DNA of 64,000 bases from Caulobacter sp. GTDB taxonomy: Bacteria; Pseudomonadota; Alphaproteobacteria; Caulobacterales; Caulobacteraceae. The notes under the pieces were generated by a model. The model was given only the letters and a program-made list of their open reading frames with translations. It was not told the origin of the DNA and searched no databases. This document shows positions 1-9,083 of this stretch, piece by piece (position 1 is the stretch's first letter; the number at the start of each line of letters is the position of its first letter). A program made the translations under genes and the position numbers. The DNA is taken from positions 1 through 64,000 of the forward strand of contig JAUXMY010000003.1 of assembly GCA_030683005.1 (NCBI GenBank), written 5' to 3'.

Positions 1-1248
1 CGCTTCGACCCCGGCGTTCAGGGCCAGAAGATTGGTCTGGAAGGCGATCTCGTCGATCACCCCGATGATCTGGCCGATCTGCGAGGATGAACTCTCGATC
101 TCGGTCATGGCCCCGACGGCGTCGCGCATGACGTCACCGGATTTCTCAGCCTCCGAGCGCGCATTGGTGGCTGCCTCCGATGCCTGCTTGGCGCCCTCGG
201 CGGTTCGCCTGACCGTCTGGGTGATCTGGTCCAGCGCGGCGGCCGTTTCCTCGAGGCTGGCGGCCTGCTGTTCGGTGCGCTTCGACAGATCGTCCGAGGC
301 GCGAGCGATCTCGTTGGAGCCCCCGTCCACGCTGTCGGTGGCGGCCTTTACCGCCTCCATGGTGCGTTGGAGATTGGCGACCGCGTTGTTGAAGTCGCCC
401 TTCACCTTCTCGAACGCCGGATCGACGACCCCGGAGATGCGGTGGGTCAGTCTGTTCGCCGCGAGCTGGGCCAGACCTTCGGCGATCTGATCGACCGAAC
501 GCACACGCCCGGTGACGTCGGTGGCGAACTTCACGATCTTCACGACGCGGCCGCCGGCGTCGAAGATCGGATTGTAGGAGGCCTGGATCCAGACGGAGGA
601 GCCGTCCTTGGCGCGCCGTTCGAACTCGTCGGCGACAAACTCGCCGGCGTTCAGCCTGCGCCAGAAGGCGGCGTATTCGGCGCTCTGGGCGACGGCCGCG
701 TCCACGAACAGACGATGATGGCGACCCTTGATCTCGTCGAGCCGGTAGCCAAGCACCTTGAGGAAGTTGTCGTTGGCGGTGATGACGTCGCCGCCGGTCG
801 TGAACTCTATGACGGCCTGCACACGATCCAGCGCCACCATCCGGCTCTCGGCCTCGGCGGCCTTCAGCTTCGCCTCGGTCGTGACCGACGCGACCTTCAC
901 GACCTTCTCGACAGCGCCCCTGCGGTTGAGGACCGGGTTGTAGGAGGCCTGGATCCAGACCTCCTCGCCGCTCTTGGCGATGCGACAATATTCGCTGGTC
1001 TCGTACTCGCCCCGGCGGAGCCTGGCCCAGAAGTCGGCATACGCGCCGCTCTTGGCGTAGTCCGGCGCGACGAACATGCTGTGATGCCGGCCGCGGATCT
1101 CACTCTCGGCATAGCCCAGCGCCGAGCAGAAGTTGGCGTTCGCGCGTAGAATGTTGCCGTCGCGATCAAACTCGATGATCGCAAGAGACCGGTCGAGGGC
1201 CTTGAGCACGTCGCCCTGGCCGCGGTTAGCCTTTCGCAAGTCCAGCAT
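1..1248 (-). CDS. Soluble methyl-accepting chemotaxis protein with two PAS domains (partial, C-terminus beyond window)
   Basis: Read from ATG at 1248 the frame stays open to the window edge (416 codons). Two tandem PAS sensor domains are visible, about residues 10-110 and 130-230. The second repeats the first: each has an EIRGRHH/EIKGRHH-like turn and a VWIQASYNP strand. A HAMP-like linker follows (about 250-300, with an FEKVKGDFN helix), then the methyl-accepting signalling helices, reaching the conserved IDEIAFQTNLLALNA tip at the edge. I see no membrane segment, so the receptor is probably cytoplasmic and senses redox or a ligand through PAS. A GGAG ribosome site sits 8 bases before the ATG. 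Such receptors bind CheW/CheA; the ligand is unknown. Confidence 0.9.
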   Translation of the reverse strand, partial: MLDLRKANRGQGDVLKALDRSLAIIEFDRDGNILRANANFCSALGYAESEIRGRHHSMFVAPDYAKSGAYADFWARLRRGEYETSEYCRIAKSGEEVWIQASYNPVLNRRGAVEKVVKVASVTTEAKLKAAEAESRMVALDRVQAVIEFTTGGDVITANDNFLKVLGYRLDEIKGRHHRLFVDAAVAQSAEYAAFWRRLNAGEFVADEFERRAKDGSSVWIQASYNPIFDAGGRVVKIVKFATDVTGRVRSVDQIAEGLAQLAANRLTHRISGVVDPAFEKVKGDFNNAVANLQRTMEAVKAATDSVDGGSNEIARASDDLSKRTEQQAASLEETAAALDQITQTVRRTAEGAKQASEAATNARSEAEKSGDVMRDAVGAMTEIESSSSQIGQIIGVIDEIAFQTNLLALNAGVEA

Positions 1249-1927
1249 TCGCCTAACTCCATGCGAGCATCATTGGCTGAAGTGACGAGGAGTCTGGCTT
1301 ATGAAGTGTTTACCCGTTTTGGGTTATCCGTGTATTTCGACCTTCATTCTCAGTATACATTGGACGCCAATACGATGATGTAATCCTCATGGATGATATA
1401 TCTCTTTCGTATACTCCTTTGGGATAACGTCGCGCTCCCATATCGGGCCACAACAACGCAAATCTGCACCCCTTAAACTCTCAAATCCCTGAGCAAGCCG
1501 GAGTGTCTGGTAGACGCCGGTCTTCGGACGCGAAGACTGAAGACTCTCGAGACAGATACTTTCGAGACATTGCGAGACATTGCGAGGCAATCGGCCCTGC
1601 CCCCGCGCCCACGCCGCTTGCAATCCATCCCCGCCCGGCAGGGCAGGCGCACAATGGGTCATGAGCCGGACCTCGCCACGCCCCAAGCCTTGTCACCCAG
1701 GGGGATCGCACACCGCCCACCCGGGTGGCCGGTCCCCCGTGCCGACCCTGCTCTGCAGCGGACGCGCGATCTGTCCCCCCATCCGGTACGGAGAACCGCA
1801 CGCTCCAGCGTCGGTGAAAACGGATCGAAGACATTGGCGACAGTTGGCGGGATTTCGCGGAATCTCGCCGAAACTCGGTCGGATTTCGCGGGCTTTTCGC
1901 CGGAATTCGCCGGCCCGCGCCCCAGCC
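1249..1927. other. Gene-free stretch with one dispersed repeat copy
   Basis: No convincing coding frame lies between the chemoreceptor start and the end of the diguanylate cyclase. Bases 1265-1440 are AT-richer than the genes and probably hold the chemoreceptor promoter. Bases about 1537-1816 are a divergent, minus-oriented copy of a repeat that also occurs near 17.4 and 35.0 kb. The remainder (1817-1927) shows only short repeated GGCGGGATTTCGC-like words. Confidence 0.6.
1537..1816 (-). repeat. Dispersed intergenic repeat A, copy 1 (divergent)
   Basis: On the minus strand this copy carries, in the same order as the other two, a CGACGCTG-type head, an ATTGTGCGCC block (about 1650-1660), and the ATGTCTCG / GTATCTGTCTCGAGAGTCT tail (1537-1589). 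It is the least conserved copy and has an extra ATGTCTCGCA unit in the tail. Copies 2 and 3 match each other at 44 of 47 tail positions. Confidence 0.6.
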
Positions 1928-2641
1928 CTAGGCGCCGGCCTTCTTGCGCACGAACATGCGGGCGTCGGCCTCGGCCAGGGCTTCCTCGGGATCCATGCCG
2001 GGCTCGACGGCCCGGACGCCGTAGCTGATGCGCAGCGGGGCGGACCAGTCGCCGAGATCCACGGGCGTGGCCTGGATCACCTGCCTGAGGCGCTCGGCCT
2101 GGACATCCGCGTTGTCGAGGTCGGTCTGGACCAGGATGACGGCGAACTCGTCGCCGCCCAGCCGGCCGACGATGTCGGTCTCGCGGGTGTTGGCCAGAAG
2201 GCGCTCTGCGACCACCTTCAGCGCGGTGTCTCCGGCGGCGTGGCCGAAGCGGTCGTTGACCGCCTTGAAGCCGTCGAGGTCGAAGTAGACAAGGCTGGCC
2301 GGGCTGCCGTAGCGGGCGGCGAAGGCGCCGATGCGGTGCAGCTCGCGCACGAAGGCCCGGCGGTTGAGCAGCGGGGTCAGCACGTCGCGGTCGGCCAGGG
2401 CCTCGACTTCGGTCAGACGGGCCTTGAGGCGGGAGACCTCGCCACGCAGATCGTCGATCTCGGTCAGCAGGGTCTTGACCGCGCCCTGTACGGCCGGCGT
2501 CAGGTCGGTTTCCGCCAGTCCCAGGAAGGCGGTCTTGTCGGCCGGGGCTGCCTTGTCGGCGGTAACCTGCGCGCCCGCCCGGGCCAATGCGCGCTTGCGC
2601 ATGGCCGAGAATGCTTCCGCACGCGCGCCGCCAATCTTCAT
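1928..2641 (-). CDS. Diguanylate cyclase, GGDEF domain (DgcB-like)
   Basis: A 237-residue protein that should make cyclic di-GMP from two GTP. From the ATG at 2641 residues 1-80 are helical with a predicted coiled coil (about 45-82), followed by a GGDEF domain: [10 protein letters not shown] near 86, active-site GGDEF at 162-166, and an inhibitory I-site RETD at 153-156, five residues upstream. A catalytically active, product-inhibited enzyme is expected. A short N-terminal coiled coil plus GGDEF is the layout of Caulobacter DgcB, which acts in surface attachment; I infer that equivalence. An upstream in-frame start at 2701 would add 20 residues, but they overlap the divergent purE promoter. 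No membrane segment. Confidence 0.9.
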   Translation of the reverse strand: MKIGGARAEAFSAMRKRALARAGAQVTADKAAPADKTAFLGLAETDLTPAVQGAVKTLLTEIDDLRGEVSRLKARLTEVEALADRDVLTPLLNRRAFVRELHRIGAFAARYGSPASLVYFDLDGFKAVNDRFGHAAGDTALKVVAERLLANTRETDIVGRLGGDEFAVILVQTDLDNADVQAERLRQVIQATPVDLGDWSAPLRISYGVRAVEPGMDPEEALAEADARMFVRKKAGA

Positions 2642-2689
2642 GTGAGAATCATAGCCCAGTTGCCCGACCAGCGGAATCTGACGCATCGG

Positions 2690-2717
2690 TTGCGGCGCCA
2701 CAAGCGGCGCCTATACT
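2690..2717 (+). promoter_or_regulatory. Putative sigma-70 promoter for purEK
   Basis: TTGCGG (2690-2695) and TATACT (2712-2717) are separated by 16 bases and lie 55 bases before the purE start, in the gap between divergent dgcB-like and purE. Read by eye; no start site is known. Confidence 0.4.
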
Positions 2718-2772
2718 CCGCGCCTTTCTGGCGCAGGGGATTTCCCGTCGTCAGGCAGGAGATGACTACGTC

Positions 2773-3261
2773 ATGAGCGCAAGCCCGCCGGTCGCCATCA
2801 TCATGGGCAGCCGCTCCGACTGGCCGACGATGAAGCACGCGGCCGACAACCTCGACGCCCTCGGCGTGGGCTGGGAGGCGAAGGTCGTCTCCGCCCACCG
2901 CACGCCCGATCGCATGGTCGCCTTCGCCAAGGGCGCCAGAGCGGCGGGGTTCAAGGTGATCATCGCCGGGGCCGGGGGCGCGGCGCACCTGCCGGGCATG
3001 ACCGCCTCGATGACCGATCTGCCGGTGCTGGGCGTGCCGGTGGAAAGCAAGCTGCAGAACGGCCTCGATTCGCTGCTGTCGATCGTCCAGATGCCCGGCG
3101 GCATCCCGGTCGGGACCCTGGCCGTCGGCGTGGCCGGCGCCAAGAACGCCGGGCTGATGGCGGCCCGCATCCTGGCGCTGTCGGACCCGGCCCTGGCCGA
3201 GCGGGTGGCGGCGCACAGCGCGGCCCAGACCGCCTCGGTCGCCGAGACGGTCGAGGACTGA
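2773..3261 (+). CDS. purE: 5-(carboxyamino)imidazole ribonucleotide mutase
   Basis: Class I PurE, 162 residues, which moves the carboxyl group of N5-CAIR to C4 to give CAIR in purine synthesis. The diagnostic GSRSDWPTM loop is near the N-terminus, SAHRTP near residue 45, and the glycine-rich [12 protein letters not shown] loop near 75. The ATG at 2773 starts directly at the conserved domain, so longer in-frame starts are not needed. Its stop shares one base with the purK start (TGATG), so the pair is translationally coupled and uses the two-step PurK/PurE route. Confidence 0.97.
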   Translation: MSASPPVAIIMGSRSDWPTMKHAADNLDALGVGWEAKVVSAHRTPDRMVAFAKGARAAGFKVIIAGAGGAAHLPGMTASMTDLPVLGVPVESKLQNGLDSLLSIVQMPGGIPVGTLAVGVAGAKNAGLMAARILALSDPALAERVAAHSAAQTASVAETVED

Positions 3262-4343
3262 TGGCGGCGTCCTTTCCCCTCCCGCCGGGCTCGACCATCG
3301 GCATCCTCGGCGGCGGTCAGCTGGGCCGCATGCTGGCGCTGGCGGCGGCGCGACTAGGCCTGGACGTGGTCGTCCTGACGCCGGACGAAGGCTCGCCCGC
3401 TTCGCGCGTCGCCAAGCACACCATCGTGGCGGCCTACGACGATCCCGAGGCGCTGGCCGCGCTGGCGCGGGCCGCCGACGTGGTGACCTACGAGTTCGAG
3501 AACGTACCGGTGCGGGCGGTCGAGGCGCTGATGGCGCTGGGCGTCGCCGTGGCCCCGGGGCCGGACGCGCTGCGCGTGGCGCAGGACCGGGTGGAGGAAA
3601 AGACCTTCCTGAACGCAGCCAACGCCCCGACCGTGGCCTTCGCGCAGATCGACGATGTCGCCGATATCGCCGCCGCCCTGTCCCGCATCGGCCTGCCGGC
3701 GCTGCTGAAGACGCGGCGCGAGGGCTACGACGGCAAGGGCCAGGCCTGGATCCGCAAGGCGGGCGGCGCAGCTGACGCCTTCGCCACCATCGGGGCCTCG
3801 CCCTCGGTGCTGGAGGCCAGGGCCGACTTCCGCCGCGAGCTGTCGATCATCGCCGCGCGCGGCCGTGACGGCGAGGTGGCCTTCTATCCGCTGTCGGAGA
3901 ACGTCCACGAGGGCGGCGTGCTGCGCACCACCCTGGCCCCGGCCGACGTCACGCCGGCGGTGCAGGACGAGGCCGAGCGGATCGCCCGGGCCGTGCTGGG
4001 CCGTCTCGACTACGTCGGGGTGATGGGCATTGAGCTCTTCGACCTCGGCGAGGGCGGCCTGCTGGTCAACGAGATCGCGCCCCGCGTCCACAACACGGGC
4101 CACTGGACCCAGGACGGCTGTGAGGTCGACCAGTTCGAGCTGCACATCCGCGCCGTGGCCGGCTGGCCGCTGGGCGACACCACCCCGATGGTCCGCGTCG
4201 AGATGACCAACCTGCTGGGCGAGGAGGCCGACGACTGGCTGGCCATCGCCGCCGAGCCGAACGCCCGCCTGCACCTCTACGGCAAGGGCGAGCCCCGGCC
4301 AGGCCGCAAGATGGGCCATGTGAACCGGGTGAAGTCGCGTTGA
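3261..4343 (+). CDS. purK: 5-(carboxyamino)imidazole ribonucleotide synthase
   Basis: ATP-grasp enzyme of 360 residues that carboxylates AIR to N5-CAIR using ATP and bicarbonate, feeding PurE. It has the N-terminal GILGGGQLGRML nucleotide-fold motif, a VTYEFENVP segment, the KTRREGYDGKGQ ATP-grasp loop and the EIAPRVHNTGHWTQD signature near residue 270. Its length is normal for PurK. It is coupled to purE by a one-base overlap. The next gene is convergent, 11 bases away. Confidence 0.97.
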   Translation: MAASFPLPPGSTIGILGGGQLGRMLALAAARLGLDVVVLTPDEGSPASRVAKHTIVAAYDDPEALAALARAADVVTYEFENVPVRAVEALMALGVAVAPGPDALRVAQDRVEEKTFLNAANAPTVAFAQIDDVADIAAALSRIGLPALLKTRREGYDGKGQAWIRKAGGAADAFATIGASPSVLEARADFRRELSIIAARGRDGEVAFYPLSENVHEGGVLRTTLAPADVTPAVQDEAERIARAVLGRLDYVGVMGIELFDLGEGGLLVNEIAPRVHNTGHWTQDGCEVDQFELHIRAVAGWPLGDTTPMVRVEMTNLLGEEADDWLAIAAEPNARLHLYGKGEPRPGRKMGHVNRVKSR

Positions 4344-4354
4344 GGGGCTGTGGC

Positions 4355-4987
4355 CTAACCGAACCGCAGCCTGGCCAGCGCCCCGGCCACGTCCCTGGCG
4401 ACGTCGTTCGGCTTGACGCCGGCCTTCCACTTCTCGAAGTCCATGACGTTCTGGATGCGGGCGTCCAGCGTCTCCAGCGCCGCCGCGCGGCCAGCAGTCA
4501 GGTCCTGGACCAGGGTTCCGATCAGGATGCCCGAGAGAATGGCGCGCTTGGAGTAGTGGTTCTCGTCGGTGGCGGTGTCGCCGGCCCAGCGCCACAGCTG
4601 GTCGGCGCTCTCCCAGACCAGCATCAGGGCCAGCGGCAGGTTCATGGGCAGGGCCAGGAACCCCAGCCAGCGGCGCAGGGCGGCCTGATCGACGGCGGCG
4701 GCGTCCAGCCGGGCCACGACGGCGGCACGGATGCGCTCGCGGATTTTCAGGCTGGCCGGATCCGGCAGGGCTGACAGCGCCGCCGCGTCATGCCGGCGCG
4801 ACAGCAGCGCGGCCAGATCGCGGCCCCCGTTGGGGAACAGCAGGTCGGCCTCGGCCGGCGACAGGCCACAGTCCCGGGCAGCGGCGACCAGAGTCGCCCG
4901 CCCCCAGCCGAGTCGCGGCGCGATACGCAGGGCGGCATCCAGCACCTGCTGTTCAGTTTCGAGGGCCCAGGCGTCGGGAGCGGTCAT
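4355..4987 (-). CDS. COQ9 family protein (divergent from rpsU)
   Basis: A 210-residue protein with the TetR-like N-terminal fold and the C-terminal half typical of the COQ9 family, including ALPMNLPLAL and the WRWAGD/HYSKRAIL segment. In mitochondria and alphaproteobacteria COQ9 binds lipids and presents ubiquinone intermediates to COQ7; the bacterial role is inferred from that. The family is found repeatedly beside and divergent from rpsU, and rpsU does start 182 bases away on the other strand. It ends 11 bases from the end of purK. Confidence 0.9.
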   Translation of the reverse strand: MTAPDAWALETEQQVLDAALRIAPRLGWGRATLVAAARDCGLSPAEADLLFPNGGRDLAALLSRRHDAAALSALPDPASLKIRERIRAAVVARLDAAAVDQAALRRWLGFLALPMNLPLALMLVWESADQLWRWAGDTATDENHYSKRAILSGILIGTLVQDLTAGRAAALETLDARIQNVMDFEKWKAGVKPNDVARDVAGALARLRFG

Positions 4988-5038
4988 GGCGCTATTCTAT
5001 ACAAGGGCTTGGCCGCGTCGCCGATAGACTCTCGCCGA

Positions 5039-5067
5039 TAGACAACGCTCCGCGCCTCTGCTATCTC
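5039..5067 (+). promoter_or_regulatory. Putative sigma-70 promoter for rpsU
   Basis: TAGACA (5039-5044) and TATCTC (5062-5067) with 17-base spacing, about 100 bases before rpsU. The tTGCTATC context resembles the Caulobacter -10 element (GCTAWC). By-eye call. Confidence 0.35.
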
Positions 5068-5168
5068 GCGCGCCTCGCCACGGGAGCCGTCTCCCGGGGC
5101 CACACCCGATTTTATTTCGTCCGCCACGCCGCACGGCTAGCGGCGGGCCGTACGAAGGAGAGAGTCCC

Positions 5169-5405
5169 CTGGTTCAGATTTTCGTCCGCGACAACAATGT
5201 CGACCAGGCGCTGAAAGCCCTGAAGAAGAAGATGCAACGCGAAGGCTCGTTCCGCGAGATGAAGCGTCACGTCGCCTACGAGAAGCCCTCGGAGAAGCGC
5301 GCGCGTCAAAAGGCGGAAGCCGTCCGTCGCGCCCGCAAGCTGGCCCGCAAGCGCGCCCAGCGCGAAGGCCTGATCGCCGCGCCGAAGAAGCCCACGCGTC
5401 CTTAA
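5169..5405 (+). CDS. rpsU: 30S ribosomal protein bS21, apparent CTG start
   Basis: Bases 5172-5402 encode the complete bS21 sequence ([20 protein letters not shown], then the arginine/lysine-rich tail), a small basic protein of the 30S subunit near the 16S 3' end. The codon where the family has its initiator methionine is CTG (5169-5171). There is no ATG, GTG or TTG in frame between it and the upstream region, and the first internal ATG is codon 22. An AAGGAG ribosome site (5155-5160) lies 8 bases before the CTG, ideal spacing. So the gene either uses a rare CTG start or carries a base error or mutation there. Length (78 codons) is normal. Confidence 0.9.
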   Translation: MVQIFVRDNNVDQALKALKKKMQREGSFREMKRHVAYEKPSEKRARQKAEAVRRARKLARKRAQREGLIAAPKKPTRP

Positions 5406-5432
5406 GAACCGCTGGTCTCAGCAAGATTCAGA

Positions 5433-5463
5433 AGGGCCGTCCGGGCGACCGGGCGGCCCTTTT
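5433..5463 (+). terminator. Intrinsic terminator after rpsU
   Basis: Stem AGGGCCG-t-CCGG / CCGG-g-CGGCCCT with a short loop, followed by TTTT at 5460-5463. It lies between rpsU and the convergent ABC permease gene. Confidence 0.8.
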
Positions 5464-5474
5464 GCTGTGGCCGG

Positions 5475-6734
5475 CTACGCTTCCCCCCCGCGGATCTTCG
5501 CGATCAGACCCTTGAGATCGACCTTGCCGGTCGACAACGCCCCGACCCGGAAGGCCCGGCCCGCCAGCCAGACCACGGCGCCGACGGTTGCCAGCATCAG
5601 CGTCCCGGTGCCGATCACCTGCAGCAGCGGCGGCTGGCTCGCCGCCCGCGCCGTCATCAGGAACGGCGTGAACGGCGGGATCCACGAGAGCGCTTCCAGC
5701 ATCGGCGAGTCGGGCCGGCGGATGGCCTGGGTCATGAACACGATCGGAATGGTCAGCAGCGCCATGACCGGCCCCAGCAGGGTCTGCGCCTCGCGCGTGG
5801 TCTCGCAGAAGGCCCCCACGGCGATGAAGATCGCCGCGTACAGCAGGTAGCCGCCGATCAGATAGAAGCCGAAGTAGAAGATCAGCCCCTTGCCGAACAG
5901 CACCGCCCCGATATCGGCCGCTACAGCCGGCTGGGTCAGGATCAACGCCGCGCCGCCCACGCTGGCCCAGACGGTCAGCACGGTCAGCGTCACGCCGGCC
6001 ACGCCAAGGATCTTGCCGAACATGATCTCCGAAGCCGAAGCGGAGGCGAGCAGCACCTCCAGCACCCGGTTGGACTTCTCCTCAATGACGCTGTTCAGCA
6101 GGATGCCCGCGCCGGTCAGGATCATTGACCAGAGCAGGAAGGCGGCGGCGAAACCCACGATGCCGGGCAACCGGTCGCGCAGGGCCACTTCGCCCGCGCC
6201 CTCGGCCCGCGGCGAGAAGGATCTCACCTTCGGCGACAGTGTCTGCGCGGCCTCCAGGGCATCCAGCGGAACGCCTAACGCGGCCAGCCGGCGGTCGCGC
6301 ATGACATCGGCTACCGCCCGGCTGATCGCCCGCTCCAGCGACTGGTCGGTCAGGGTGTTGCTCCAGAAGTCGATCGAGGCCGCTTCGCCGGAACCCCGGA
6401 TCACCGCTACGGCGGTCAGCGGATCATCGCCCGACAACCAGGCGCGGATCTGATCCTCTAGAGGTTGGTCGGGGCGCGGTGTCCTGTCGACGACCCTCGC
6501 CCGGGCGCCGTCTCCGCTACCGGCCTTGAGTGCGTCCAGCACCGGGGGGGCGAAGGCCTGGCCCGTCTGATCAATCACCGCGATGGACGGTGGGGGCGAG
6601 CGACTGTCCAGATAGGCCGGCGCACCGAACGCCGCCGCGCCGATCAGCGGCATCAGCAGCATCGATAGCCAGAAGCCAACGGTGCGGACATAGGCGCCGT
6701 ACTCGCGAGCGGCGATCTTGAGGAGGCGGCTCAC
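5475..6734 (-). CDS. ABC-2 type transporter permease (NatB-like)
   Basis: A 419-residue membrane protein read from GTG at 6734, which overlaps the upstream ATPase stop by four bases. It has an N-terminal membrane helix (about 20-42), a large soluble extracytoplasmic domain, then five or six membrane helices (about 180-400), the layout of NatB/YhaP-type ABC-2 permeases. The conserved SNRVLEVLLASASASEIM segment is present near residue 215. With the adjacent ATPase it should form an exporter. The substrate (sodium, drug or peptide) cannot be read from the sequence. A longer frame upstream only overlaps the ATPase gene. Confidence 0.85.
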   Translation of the reverse strand: MSRLLKIAAREYGAYVRTVGFWLSMLLMPLIGAAAFGAPAYLDSRSPPPSIAVIDQTGQAFAPPVLDALKAGSGDGARARVVDRTPRPDQPLEDQIRAWLSGDDPLTAVAVIRGSGEAASIDFWSNTLTDQSLERAISRAVADVMRDRRLAALGVPLDALEAAQTLSPKVRSFSPRAEGAGEVALRDRLPGIVGFAAAFLLWSMILTGAGILLNSVIEEKSNRVLEVLLASASASEIMFGKILGVAGVTLTVLTVWASVGGAALILTQPAVAADIGAVLFGKGLIFYFGFYLIGGYLLYAAIFIAVGAFCETTREAQTLLGPVMALLTIPIVFMTQAIRRPDSPMLEALSWIPPFTPFLMTARAASQPPLLQVIGTGTLMLATVGAVVWLAGRAFRVGALSTGKVDLKGLIAKIRGGEA

Positions 6735-7654
6735 AGGGCGCTCTCCCCGCCGGTCAAGGTGATGAATGCGTCGTGCAGGGTCGGCTCGCGCAGTTCGAAC
6801 CGGGAAAAGTCCAGGCCAGCGGCGAAGGCTGCCCGCAGCGCGTCCTGACCTGCCGCGCCTTTCGGCAGGGCGGCGGTGAACCGGCGAACCCCATCCTCGG
6901 TGGTTTCGACCGTGACATGACCAACGCCCGGCAGCGCCGCCACCGCGGCCTCGTCGAGCGCGCCTTCCAGCACCAGCGCGCGCGGCGCGTGGCCCCGCGC
7001 CTGCGCCACCGTGCCGTCGAACACCTTCCTGCCCTTGGCCAGCAGCACCACATGATCGCACAGTCGCTCGGCGTGCTGCATGACGTGGGTGGAAAAGACC
7101 ACGGTCGCCCCGCGCGCGGCGAGGTCCCGGATCACCGTCTCGAGGGTCAGCTGGTTCACCGGGTCCAGACCGCTGAACGGCTCATCAAGGATGACCAGCT
7201 CCGGCTCGTGGACGATGGCGCTGATCAGCTGGACCTTCTGGGCCATGCCCTTGGACAGGTGACGGATCTGGCGGCGGGCGGCATCGCCCAGGCCCTGTGC
7301 CTCAAGCAAAGCCAGCGCCCGCCTGCGACACTCGGCTCGTGGAACGCCTTTCAGGCCGCCCAGGAAGATGATGGCGTCCAGCGGCGTCATCCGGCGATAG
7401 AGGCCGCGCTCTTCGGGCAGGAAGCCGATGCGCTCGCGTACCGAACGGGCGTCCGGCGCGCCCAGCACATCGATACGGCCCAAGGTCGGGGCCACCAGTC
7501 CCAGCACCATCCGGATCGAAGAGGTCTTCCCGGCGCCGTTGGGGCCCAGGAAACCGAGGATCTTGCCCCGCCGCGCGGAGAAGGACAGGTCATCCACGGC
7601 GGTGAAGGCGCCGTAGCGCTTGGTCACCCCTTCGAGCTGCAGCGCCGCGTCCAT
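6731..7654 (-). CDS. ABC transporter ATP-binding protein (NatA-like)
   Basis: A 307-residue ATPase starting MDAALQLEGVTKRYG; a GTG two codons earlier is possible. It shows Walker A GPNGAGKTS near residue 40, the LSKGMAQKVQL signature, Walker B LVILDEPFSGLD and the switch histidine in FSTHVMQHAE. The C-terminal 90 residues form the accessory domain of NatA/CcmA-type exporter ATPases. It partners the downstream permease through a four-base overlap. Confidence 0.92.
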   Translation of the reverse strand: MDAALQLEGVTKRYGAFTAVDDLSFSARRGKILGFLGPNGAGKTSSIRMVLGLVAPTLGRIDVLGAPDARSVRERIGFLPEERGLYRRMTPLDAIIFLGGLKGVPRAECRRRALALLEAQGLGDAARRQIRHLSKGMAQKVQLISAIVHEPELVILDEPFSGLDPVNQLTLETVIRDLAARGATVVFSTHVMQHAERLCDHVVLLAKGRKVFDGTVAQARGHAPRALVLEGALDEAAVAALPGVGHVTVETTEDGVRRFTAALPKGAAGQDALRAAFAAGLDFSRFELREPTLHDAFITLTGGESAL

Positions 7655-7678
7655 ACCCACCCCGAATCGATACTTGAC

Positions 7679-8632
7679 CTACTGAGTAGCCGCACCGTCG
7701 CTCCGGACGAAGAGCACGGCTTTCACGATTTCGTCCGCGAACCCTTCGCCCAGCAGCGTCGCGTGGCCGGCGCCCTCCACATGGCGGACATAGCCGCGCG
7801 TCGAGGCGCGGGCCGGGGCGGTCTGCACGGCCTTCCACTGCTCGCGTCCGGCCTCCGGGCCGGCCGTGACCACCGCGACCGGCAGGGACGGGTCGAAAGG
7901 CGGCAGGCCTCCGGCCTGCTTCGAGGCAGCCAGCCACTGCTCGACCTCACGGGCGGACCAGCGGTTGTGCGCGCCGGAGGCGAAGGCCCGACGTTTGTCG
8001 CGCGCCGCCTCGGGAGGGAGCCCGATGCGATCGCCTATCAAGGGTGAGACCGGCTTGAAGAGTCCGATCGACGCGCCCCAGCCGGCGACCCGTGAGGCGG
8101 TGGCGAAACGGCCGATCCACTTGCTGGCCATCGGTATGTCCGCCGCCGCCGGCGTGGCGGCGTCGATCAGCACCAGGCCGGCAACCTGGTCCGGGTTGCG
8201 TCCCGCGAACAGGCGAGCGTAGAGGCCCGCCATCGAATGGCCGACATAGATGTATGGCCCAGGCTCGCCCGAGGCGGCCAGCATGGCTTCGAAATCGCCA
8301 GCCACCGCGAGGCCATCTCTCGGGTTTGGCCCCGGGTCGGACCGGCCCAGGCCCGCCCGGTCGTAGGCGCAGGACCGGATTCCGCGAGCCGCGAGGCGCG
8401 CCTGCACGGCGCCCCAGTCGGCAGAGAGACCGAACGCTCCGGCCTCCATGACCACGACGGGACCGCCGCCCGGGGGGCCGAGGCAGACCACATGCAGCGA
8501 CCGACCGCCGATGTCGATCATCTGACCGCGCGCCGGCGGCTGACTGGCGGCGGACATGAGGCCTCCGATGGCGATGAAGCAGAGCAGGGCGAGGGTCAGA
8601 CCCGCCACCGCCCTCGGGACGAGCTTGAGCAT
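7679..8632 (-). CDS. Membrane-anchored alpha/beta hydrolase
   Basis: A 317-residue protein with one N-terminal hydrophobic helix (about 5-30), an uncleaved anchor or signal peptide, then an alpha/beta-hydrolase fold. The nucleophile elbow is GHSMAG (Ser near residue 132) and the catalytic histidine is probably in EGAGHATLLG near the end. The substrate is unknown. The gap to the ABC ATPase gene downstream is only about 24 bases, so they may share a transcript. Confidence 0.8.
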   Translation of the reverse strand: MLKLVPRAVAGLTLALLCFIAIGGLMSAASQPPARGQMIDIGGRSLHVVCLGPPGGGPVVVMEAGAFGLSADWGAVQARLAARGIRSCAYDRAGLGRSDPGPNPRDGLAVAGDFEAMLAASGEPGPYIYVGHSMAGLYARLFAGRNPDQVAGLVLIDAATPAAADIPMASKWIGRFATASRVAGWGASIGLFKPVSPLIGDRIGLPPEAARDKRRAFASGAHNRWSAREVEQWLAASKQAGGLPPFDPSLPVAVVTAGPEAGREQWKAVQTAPARASTRGYVRHVEGAGHATLLGEGFADEIVKAVLFVRSDGAATQ

Positions 8633-8681
8633 GCGGCCAATCTAGTGAAGGTTTGCGTCGCGGGAAGAGCGGGAGGGTGAA

Positions 8682-9080
8682 ATGCTGCGTCTGGTGGCGG
8701 GGGTGATCGCCGGTGTCGTGAGCGGCTTCGTGGTGATCTATGCAATCGAGCAGGTCGGCCATCAGATCTGGCCCGTCGCCACAACGCTCGACCTGAAGGA
8801 CAAGGCGGCCGCCGCGGCCTTCCTGGCCGACATGCCGGTGGGCGGGCTGCTCACCGTGGTCGCCGCCTGGATCCTCGGCGCCTACACAGGATCGGTGGTC
8901 GGCCTGCTGGCGGCCGACCGGCGGCGCATCGCCGGCGTCATCCCGGCGGCGGTGATCTTCGCGGCGACCGTTCTGGTGCTGTTCATGCTGCCGCATCCGC
9001 TCTGGATGGCGGTCGGCGGGGCGGGAGGCATCATCGCGGCCGGCTGGCTGGCGGACCGCCTGTTCGCCCGGAAAGGCTGA
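8682..9080 (+). CDS. Small four-helix membrane protein, unknown function
   Basis: A 132-residue protein with four hydrophobic stretches (about 3-24, 50-72, 85-104, 106-125). A strong GGGAGGG ribosome site precedes the ATG. I do not recognise a functional motif; the profile resembles small conserved membrane proteins of unknown function. It is divergent from the hydrolase and stops three bases before the end of the convergent peptidase gene. Confidence 0.75.
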   Translation: MLRLVAGVIAGVVSGFVVIYAIEQVGHQIWPVATTLDLKDKAAAAAFLADMPVGGLLTVVAAWILGAYTGSVVGLLAADRRRIAGVIPAAVIFAATVLVLFMLPHPLWMAVGGAGGIIAAGWLADRLFARKG

Positions 9081-9083
9081 CGT

